DNA of 64,000 nucleotides from Pedobacter sp. GTDB lineage: Bacteria > Bacteroidota > Bacteroidia > Sphingobacteriales > Sphingobacteriaceae. The notes under the pieces were generated by a model. It saw only the letters and a list, made by a program, of their open reading frames with translations, was not told the origin of the DNA and searched no databases. A program made the translations under genes and the position numbers. Every line of letters begins with the position of its first letter. Within the stretch, counting starts at the first letter, position 1. The stretch spans positions 26,873-90,872 of the forward strand of contig JANXVH010000110.1 in the NCBI GenBank assembly GCA_025351765.1. Reading direction: 5' to 3'. Positions 62,602 to 64,000 of the stretch are shown piece by piece.

Positions 62602-63519
62602 CTAAGTAACGGCAAACGCCTTACTCAGTCCTATTGATATTGGTAATAAAATTACAATTATGATGGCAATATGCCATACGCCGAATGCACTTGCCCAGGC
62701 TGCATTCATTAAGATGAGGGCAATAACACCAAACTTAACAGCTTGGCCAATATTTGGCCCTATAGGGTTCTGAATAGCCCGTAACAAAGGCTTGAAGATC
62801 ATGAAAGCAAAGCCAACAACAAATACCAGTGTTATGGGAAGCTGTTTGTTTGCTGCTGCAAAGTAAACAATACCTGAAATCACTAGCAGGTATAACAATG
62901 CGGCAAAATAAAGGGTGTTTTTTCCCCCCCCGTGAACTTCACCCCTGCTGATCATGGTAATTGCCGCAATATAAATAATCGGAACAATTGCCAGAAACCA
63001 GTATTGCTGAACTGCACCTTGTAAAATACTGATGCCTAGAAGCAGATTTAAACCCCTGCATAGACCCATATTTACTGGTCCAAAAATAGAACTATGTTTA
63101 AGGAATTTGTCGTAAACCAAGCACGAAACCATGATAGTGACTGAAAGGTATTGTGCATTTCTGCTTAGCATTCCTGCAGCAAAAATCCCGATAAAGAAGC
63201 AAATGCCACCAAAAATAGTAGCTGCATTCTTAGAGATAAGCCCGCTTGGTATAGGACGTTCCGGGCGTTCCACGGCATCTAACTCGGTATCAAATACATC
63301 ATTCATAATTATGCCGCCGCTGTATAACCCTATGGTAGAAATACACAAAAGTAAAACAGGTATAAGCGGTGTCCCACTCCCCCAGGTTAACCCTCCGGTG
63401 GTATAAAGCGCAGTAGGTAAAAAATAACCAGCTATAGCAATCCCGGCAAGTACATCTGCTACTGAAGTTACCACATTGGCAGGCCTCATCAGCCTCAGGT
63501 ATCCTATTAATTTTTTCAA
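62602..63519 (-). CDS. eboC: EboC: UbiA family prenyltransferase
   Basis: The 305-aa protein has eight to nine TM helices and both Asp-rich motifs: NDVFDTELDAVERPERPIPS (first, NDxxDxxxD) and SCLVYDKFLKHSSIFGP (degenerate second). UbiA enzymes transfer a prenyl chain to an acceptor in the membrane. In the ebo cluster it could prenylate the cyclase-derived product for membrane placement. It lies 16 bases before eboD and 4 bases after eboB. Confidence 0.92.
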   Translation of the reverse strand: MKKLIGYLRLMRPANVVTSVADVLAGIAIAGYFLPTALYTTGGLTWGSGTPLIPVLLLCISTIGLYSGGIIMNDVFDTELDAVERPERPIPSGLISKNAATIFGGICFFIGIFAAGMLSRNAQYLSVTIMVSCLVYDKFLKHSSIFGPVNMGLCRGLNLLLGISILQGAVQQYWFLAIVPIIYIAAITMISRGEVHGGGKNTLYFAALLYLLVISGIVYFAAANKQLPITLVFVVGFAFMIFKPLLRAIQNPIGPNIGQAVKFGVIALILMNAAWASAFGVWHIAIIIVILLPISIGLSKAFAVT

Positions 63520-63523
63520 TACC

Positions 63524-63898
63524 TTAAGAAATGATGATGGAGTTTTTGTCTATTCTTGGCTGTTGCCCGCCACGTAAAATAGAGTTGCTTTCAAACTTCT
63601 GAGTTTGGTCAATATCCTTAATGGCAACAAAGTCGTTCTCATCAATCTGCCCGCTTTGAGCAAATGCAGTGATGGCATTGCGATACGTTACCAGTTCAAT
63701 ATCTTTCATGCTAATGCCCGATTGTTTCATTAAAGCAGCTGTCTTTGGAACAGCAAGTGGATCGCTAATACCCCAGTCGGCCGCAGAGTTGATCATAATC
63801 CTTTCTGCACCATACTGCTTAACCACTTCTACCATTCTTTCATTACCCATTTTAGTAAACGGATAAATGGTAAACGCTGCCCAAAACCCTCTATCCAT
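63524..63898 (-). CDS. eboB: EboB: TatD-like metal hydrolase, C-terminal part (5' broken at fold-back)
   Basis: Only the last 124 residues or so of EboB are contiguous with eboC: FWAAFTIYPFTKMGNERMVE, IMINSAADWGISDPLAVPKT and the C-terminal GGQQPRIDKNS. TatD/EboB proteins are normally about 270-300 aa, so the N-terminal half is missing. The apparent ATG at 63898 is created at the junction of the fold-back repeat and is not a true start. The N-terminal half and eboA should lie beyond the right edge. Confidence 0.75.
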   Translation of the reverse strand: MDRGFWAAFTIYPFTKMGNERMVEVVKQYGAERIMINSAADWGISDPLAVPKTAALMKQSGISMKDIELVTYRNAITAFAQSGQIDENDFVAIKDIDQTQKFESNSILRGGQQPRIDKNSIIIS

Positions 63899-64000
63899 AA
63901 CAATGAAGAAACAGTAAAAGAGGTTTTGGATAGAGGGTTTTGGGCAGCGTTTACCATTTATCCGTTTACTAAAATGGGTAATGAAAGAATGGTAGAAGTG
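63824..64000. repeat. eboB: Inverted repeat of at least 74 bp with 29-base spacer (fold-back)
   Basis: 63824-63897 and 63927-64000 are exact reverse complements over 74 bases up to the window edge; the spacer is 63898-63926. Both arms encode the same eboB segment in opposite directions. Either a snap-back assembly chimera or a genuine inverted duplication. Confidence 0.95.
63896..64000 (+). pseudogene. eboB: Second, inverted copy of an eboB fragment
   Basis: The plus strand reads 35 codons open to the edge: HNNEETVKEVL followed by DRGFWAAFTIYP and the same residues as the minus-strand copy. The first 11 codons are not present in the minus copy and look like native upstream eboB sequence, so this arm keeps more of the original gene. 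Whether it continues beyond 64000 cannot be seen. Confidence 0.7.

Overview
The window comes from a Bacteroidota chromosome, most likely Sphingobacteriaceae (Pedobacter-like). The evidence is type IX secretion/gliding genes (gldB, gldK-L-M-N, a porW/sprE-like TPR lipoprotein), a split ATP synthase locus (BEFHAG without DC), Bacteroidota promoter cores of the TAnnTTTG type upstream of many starts, few Shine-Dalgarno sequences, and an ebo gene cluster. Apart from one repeat-rich gap it looks like ordinary core chromosome. I see no rRNA, tRNA, insertion sequence, prophage or CRISPR array.

Layout: 1-6.7 kb, the 3' part of a hybrid PAS histidine kinase (+), then a minus-strand run of beta-helix lipoprotein, comF, rlmN, rluF and a DinB-like gene. 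6.7-7.4 kb is gene-free; it holds an 11-bp-periodic repeat array and a candidate small RNA that has a second copy at 1.7 kb. 7.4-16.5 kb holds yfhO-like, a DUF4271 gene, hemD and the T9SS core motor gldKLMN. 16.5-23.4 kb (-) holds uvrC, a class A PBP and porW. 23.5-29.2 kb (+) is the ATP synthase operon atpZ-I-B-E-F-H-A-G, with a terminator-like hairpin directly after atpE. 29-38 kb holds small membrane/lipoprotein genes, ruvC, a flippase-like protein with a GT2, an orphan oligopeptide-type ABC permease, rnhB, a GT4-type transferase, gcvT and comB. 38-46.4 kb holds a patatin, gldB, an OMP barrel, nadE, lnt, a PH/SHOCT protein, rsmI and serS. 46.4-55.6 kb holds a small TM protein, a SIMPL protein, lspA, a TraR/DksA protein, ileS, a second 11-bp-periodic array and a double-domain M16 peptidase.

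55.7-64 kb ends with a PI-PLC-like secreted protein, a Tat-exported phosphocholine-type phospholipase C, and the minus-strand ebo cluster eboF-E-D-C-B. The phospholipase starts one base after eboF stops, so it appears to be the last gene of the ebo operon. The ebo cluster is known in Bacteroidota, cyanobacteria and eustigmatophyte plastids, but its product is unresolved.

The most notable signals are these: (1) two homologous promoter + 5'-block + terminator-hairpin units that look like an undescribed small RNA family (1.71-1.77 and 7.14-7.21 kb); (2) two intergenic arrays sharing an 11-bp period; (3) a fold-back at the right edge, where eboB is cut and reappears in opposite orientation as an inverted repeat of at least 74 bp around a 29-base spacer, either an assembly/chimera artefact or a real inverted duplication; (4) the phospholipase C coupling to ebo; (5) an attenuator-like hairpin that could set ATP synthase c-subunit excess.
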